A stretch of 41,430 nucleotides of DNA from NCBI GenBank assembly GCA_903930225.1, contig CAIYXV010000089.1, positions 1-41,430 on the forward strand, given 5' to 3'. The notes under the pieces were generated by a model. It ran no database searches, was not told the DNA's origin, and worked only from the letters and a program-made list of their open reading frames with translations. The translations under genes were made by a program, and so were the position numbers. The DNA comes from an uncultured bacterium (GTDB lineage Bacteria; Margulisbacteria; WOR-1; XYC2-FULL-46-14; WPAF01). Shown here one piece after another: positions 38,429 through 41,430 of the stretch. Position 1 is the first letter of the stretch. Every line of letters begins with the position of its first letter.

Positions 38429-40320
38429 CCACTCTGCTTGACAAGATAAAACTTCCGGAAACTCTGCGGGAACTTTCCGCCAAACAGCTGGAGCAGATCG
38501 CGCAGGAGGTCCGCCAGGAAATAATCAATGTCACCTCAAAGACCGGCGGCCACGTGGCTTCCAGCCTCGGCTCGGTGGAGTTGGTGGTCGCCCTGCACGC
38601 CTCGTTCCAGTCCCCGACGGATAAGATAATCTGGGATGTCGGGCACCAGGCTTACGCCCACAAGATCCTGACCGGAAGGCTTGAAAAATTTAAAACCTTG
38701 CGGCAGCTGCATGGGATTAGCGGTTTTCCGAATAAGCTGGAGAGCCCGCACGATATTTTTACCGTCGGCCACGCTTCGACCTCCATTTCGCAGGCGCTGG
38801 GGCTGGTACGCGCGCGGGACTTGAACGGGGGAAAATATTCGGTGATCGCGGTGATCGGCGACGGGTCTTATTCGGGCGGGCTGTCGTTCGAAGGCGTCAA
38901 CAACGTCGACGGGCTGAATACCAATATGATCGTGATCCTAAACGATAACGCGATGAGCATTTCGAAGAACGTGGGGGCGATCTCCAATTATTTGACCGCA
39001 CTTCGCATGTCCGATTTTTACGTCGACATCCGCAACCGGATCGAGAAGCTGGTCAAAAGGATCCCGCGCTACGGCGTGTCGCTTTTTGAGGCGGCCCGCC
39101 GCCTGAAGGACCGCACCCGGCAGGTGGTCATGAACTTCAAAGTGGACGTTATTTTTGAAGAGCTCGGGTTCCATTACTTCGGGCCGATCGACGGCCATAA
39201 CATCCCGCTGATCATGAGCACGATCCATCATGCCAAAGAGATCGCCGGACCGGTCATGATCCATGTCCTGACCAAAAAGGGGAAAGGGTATCCGCCGGCG
39301 GAAGCCGACCCGACCCGCTTCCATGGCACCGGCCCGTTTGATGTGGCGACCGGGAAAGCGTTGGACGGGGGCGGCAAGGCCTTGAATTATACCCAGATCT
39401 TTGGCCGGACCATGGCCCGCCTGGCCGAGAGCAATGATAAATTGACGGCCATTACCGCGGCCATGATCGACGGTACCGGTCTTGAGGAATTCGCCCGGAA
39501 ATTCCCAAAAAGATTTTTTGATGTCGGCATTGCCGAGGAGCACGCGGCCACATTCGCGGGGGCGCTGGCGGTCGGCGGATTTAAGCCGGTCGTGGCCGTG
39601 TATTCGACCTTTCTCCAACGGGCGTATGACGAGATCATGCATGATGTCGCCCTGCAGGAACTTCCGGTGGTCTTTGCCGTCGACCGCGCCGGGATCGTGG
39701 GCGAGGACGGCGCCACGCACAACGGGATATTCGATCTGGCTTATCTGCGAACGGTTCCGAATCTGGTGATCATGGCGCCGAAAGACGAGAATGAAATGCA
39801 GCACATGCTGTTCACTGCCGTGAATTATAATGAGGGTCCGATCTCGCTTAGATATCCGCGGGGATGTGGTCCCGGGGTCGAGCTGGACCCGGAATTGAAG
39901 CGGCTGGAAATTGGGAAAGGAGAGATCGTTTATAAATCCGAAATCCTAAATCCTAAATCCGAACGATGTATCATTTCTATCGGATCGATGGTGTATCCGT
40001 CGATCGAGGCGGCCAAAATGCTTGAAAAAGACGGGATCGCGGCGATCGTGATCAACGCCCGGTTCGCGAAGCCGCTGGATAAGGAATTGATAATTGAATC
40101 GGCTAAGCTGACTGGATTGGTGGTTACGGTCGAAGAAGGCATCCTGAATGGAGGGTTCGGGTCGGCGGTGGTCGAGCTGCTTGCGGATCACGGGATCAGA
40201 GTCCCGGTTAAACGGATAGGCCTGCCGGACAACTTTATTGAACACGGCAAAAGGGAAGCCATCCTGGAGATCTACGGATTAACACCCCAGAATATTTATC
40301 GGACGATTAAAGGTTCATAA
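38425..40320 (+). CDS. dxs: 1-deoxy-D-xylulose-5-phosphate synthase
   Basis: 631 aa, standard length. GHQAYAHKILTGR, the TPP motif GDGSYSGGLSFEGVNN with NDNAMSISKNVG, and the central catalytic-glutamate region FDVGIAEEHAATFAGALA are present, as is the C-terminal transketolase fold. It joins pyruvate and glyceraldehyde-3-phosphate, the first step of the MEP isoprenoid pathway. Residues about 504-513 (YKSEILNPKSE) are encoded by four tandem AAATCCN heptamers at a loop that varies in the family, so function is probably kept. Last gene of the ispA-DUF212-dxs run. Confidence 0.95.
   Translation: MTTLLDKIKLPETLRELSAKQLEQIAQEVRQEIINVTSKTGGHVASSLGSVELVVALHASFQSPTDKIIWDVGHQAYAHKILTGRLEKFKTLRQLHGISGFPNKLESPHDIFTVGHASTSISQALGLVRARDLNGGKYSVIAVIGDGSYSGGLSFEGVNNVDGLNTNMIVILNDNAMSISKNVGAISNYLTALRMSDFYVDIRNRIEKLVKRIPRYGVSLFEAARRLKDRTRQVVMNFKVDVIFEELGFHYFGPIDGHNIPLIMSTIHHAKEIAGPVMIHVLTKKGKGYPPAEADPTRFHGTGPFDVATGKALDGGGKALNYTQIFGRTMARLAESNDKLTAITAAMIDGTGLEEFARKFPKRFFDVGIAEEHAATFAGALAVGGFKPVVAVYSTFLQRAYDEIMHDVALQELPVVFAVDRAGIVGEDGATHNGIFDLAYLRTVPNLVIMAPKDENEMQHMLFTAVNYNEGPISLRYPRGCGPGVELDPELKRLEIGKGEIVYKSEILNPKSERCIISIGSMVYPSIEAAKMLEKDGIAAIVINARFAKPLDKELIIESAKLTGLVVTVEEGILNGGFGSAVVELLADHGIRVPVKRIGLPDNFIEHGKREAILEIYGLTPQNIYRTIKGS
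39934..39961 (+). repeat. Four tandem AAATCCN heptamers inside dxs
   Basis: AAATCCG-AAATCCT-AAATCCT-AAATCCG in uninterrupted array. The same unit forms the inverted repeats at 5323-5448 and 8027-8138. It keeps the dxs frame open. Confidence 0.85.
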
Positions 40321-40381
40321 TAACCTCACTTGATCTTGAATTGTAATTGAAATTATTTCCTTAAAAGCGCGAAAATATTAT

Positions 40382-41167
40382 ATGATAACTTCGCGGGCAG
40401 AAGCCATGAGTCTTACCGCCAGTCAGGGGATAACCCTGAGGTTCAGGACAGGCATAAATCCGGGGCCGGTCGCGCAGCTGCGTGCCGTCAATTATTTGGT
40501 CAATGCGGCACGGGAGTTGGTAAGAAAAGGCGACGCCGGGCGCGCGCTTTTTGATCTGGACGTCACGGTCGAAAAAATAATCACTTCCCGCAGTTTAAGG
40601 GAACTTAAAACGGCCAAGATACTGCTGAATGAAGCGGAGCGGATATTTACGGGAATGGATGATCCGGAGCTGGTCAATTGGGGATGCAGGATCGCCGCGT
40701 ATAATTATCTACTAGGACAAGGCGAAAAGGCGGATAAGATATTTTTATGCGTTTCCGGCATGATCGAACGGATCGACGATCCCAGCTTTAGGGATGAAGA
40801 ACGGCATGACCTGGTAATGATCTATCTTCACATCAATCGTACAGCCGATGCCGTCAAAACGGCTAAAATGGTGGAGGATGTGGTAAGCAGAAGTTACGCC
40901 TATCAGCTCATCGCGGACAATTTGATCGCTACACGGAATCTTTTATCGGCGAAAGAAATACTGATATACGGATGTTATCCGGCCGCGGCAGCGATTGCCG
41001 GGATCGAGATTTTCCCCGGAAAGTTCGATTATACCGTTAGGGCAAGTCATCTGATGACGATCGTAAAGAAACTGAATGAGATCTGGGAAACGGGAGAGGC
41101 GGAAAAGATATTAAGCGAAATAAGAAACCTTAATGGAAGCTTTTTCGTTATCCCGGATTTCCTTTAA
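40382..41167 (+). CDS. Unrecognised helical (TPR-like) protein
   Basis: 261 aa, no signal or membrane segment. Almost wholly helical, with repeating Ala/Leu-rich pairs (VNAARELVRKGDAGRALFDL, KTAKMVEDVVSRSYAYQLIA) like a TPR or other alpha-solenoid. I do not recognise the family. A partner-binding scaffold is possible. The start at 40382 is uncertain: a TATTAT box abuts it, and the ATG at 40406 is an alternative. It converges on the next gene with a 3-4 bp overlap. Confidence 0.55.
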   Translation: MITSRAEAMSLTASQGITLRFRTGINPGPVAQLRAVNYLVNAARELVRKGDAGRALFDLDVTVEKIITSRSLRELKTAKILLNEAERIFTGMDDPELVNWGCRIAAYNYLLGQGEKADKIFLCVSGMIERIDDPSFRDEERHDLVMIYLHINRTADAVKTAKMVEDVVSRSYAYQLIADNLIATRNLLSAKEILIYGCYPAAAAIAGIEIFPGKFDYTVRASHLMTIVKKLNEIWETGEAEKILSEIRNLNGSFFVIPDFL

Positions 41168-41430
41168 GGCCGACCGCCTTTAAGTGATGACACAGAAAAA
41201 AAGGTCATGCAGTCAAAGGGCAGCCGGTCGTCGCCGATCAGTACTTTTTCCACCCCGCTCACCTTTATTTCCAGTCCGCGCGTTCTGAACAGTTCGGTCA
41301 GTTCCCGGCAGACCCCGGCATCATTCAATATTTTTGTCACGGTTCGATTGTCGTTCCGGTCCATAGCCCTTCCTCTATTCGCGTCCCAAAGGTTTGAACC
41401 TTTTGCCGCGAGCATTAAACGTTTTGACAT
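41164..41430 (-). CDS. Unrecognised small protein at the window edge
   Basis: 88 codons from an ATG lying exactly at the window end (41430-41428); the gene may begin further right. A second Met at codon 23 gives a shorter form. Mixed alpha/beta with one Cys in AGVCRELTELFRTRG and one in PFDCMTFF. No family recognised. Confidence 0.45.
   Translation of the reverse strand: MSKRLMLAAKGSNLWDANRGRAMDRNDNRTVTKILNDAGVCRELTELFRTRGLEIKVSGVEKVLIGDDRLPFDCMTFFSVSSLKGGRP

Noticed and set aside
38938-39804. Long minus-strand open frame opposite dxs (288 codons)
   Set aside because: Antisense to conserved dxs codons, His/Arg/Asp-rich shadow composition, no promoter or motif.

Overview
The window looks like chromosome from an uncultivated, anaerobic, probably diderm bacterium. 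Pointers are two PorV/UPF0164-type outer-membrane barrels, one fused to S-layer homology (SLH) domains, a ferredoxin-linked 2-oxoacid oxidoreductase, the oxygen-scavenging trio rubredoxin / flavodiiron protein / rubrerythrin, and a ferredoxin:thioredoxin reductase. Gene content and dispersed repeats resemble candidate lineages such as Margulisbacteria/Saganbacteria (WOR-1). That placement is inference from style; there is no rRNA marker here. Genes are packed tightly with many 1-20 bp overlaps.

Layout. 0.1-3.3 kb: comEA and comEC, split by an IS200-like/RAYT transposase element with palindromic REPs and a duplicated comEC start. 3.3-10.1 kb: a minus-strand cell-surface operon (barrel protein, secreted metallophosphoesterase, barrel-SLH protein). 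10.1-13.4 kb: coaE, a second RAYT element with several deleted mini-copies, and uvrB. 13.5-15.5 kb: an AT-rich island with a five-zinc-finger HNH endonuclease and a HEPN-like protein. 15.6-19.5 kb: three copies of one promoter/operator, serving a secreted protein, a tiny ORF and a redox operon (glutaredoxin, ferredoxin:thioredoxin reductase-rubredoxin fusion, flavin reductase, permease), with a DUF5678/retropepsin pair in between. 19.6-23.3 kb: a secreted coiled-coil protein, an AlkD-like repair protein, an amino-acid permease and a C_GCAxxG_C_C protein. 23.3-26.7 kb: a thiol-redox operon (thioredoxin, membrane thioredoxin, a CcdA-like protein lacking one key Cys, a Met-rich membrane protein, a ferritin-like protein, an AhpF/TrxB-type reductase). 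26.7-31.2 kb: two ABC-2 exporters, a YbgC thioesterase and a CDF metal exporter. 31.4-35.8 kb: korAB, rubredoxin, flavodiiron protein, rubrerythrin. 35.9-40.3 kb: ogt, hisF, prenyl synthase, a DUF212 phosphatase and dxs. 40.4-41.4 kb: two unrecognised genes.

Two themes recur. First, many first-in-operon genes have a good sigma70 -10 box only 6-10 nt before the start codon, implying leaderless mRNAs, while genes inside operons have ordinary Shine-Dalgarno sites. Second, small repeats of at least four kinds (two REP families, AAATCCN heptamers, GC-rich palindromes) have invaded promoters, gene starts, signal-peptide regions and even the dxs coding sequence. CcdA, thioredoxins, glutaredoxin, FTR, TrxR-like reductase, rubredoxins and diiron proteins together form an unusually dense thiol/oxygen-defence region. 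No tRNA, rRNA or CRISPR array was seen.
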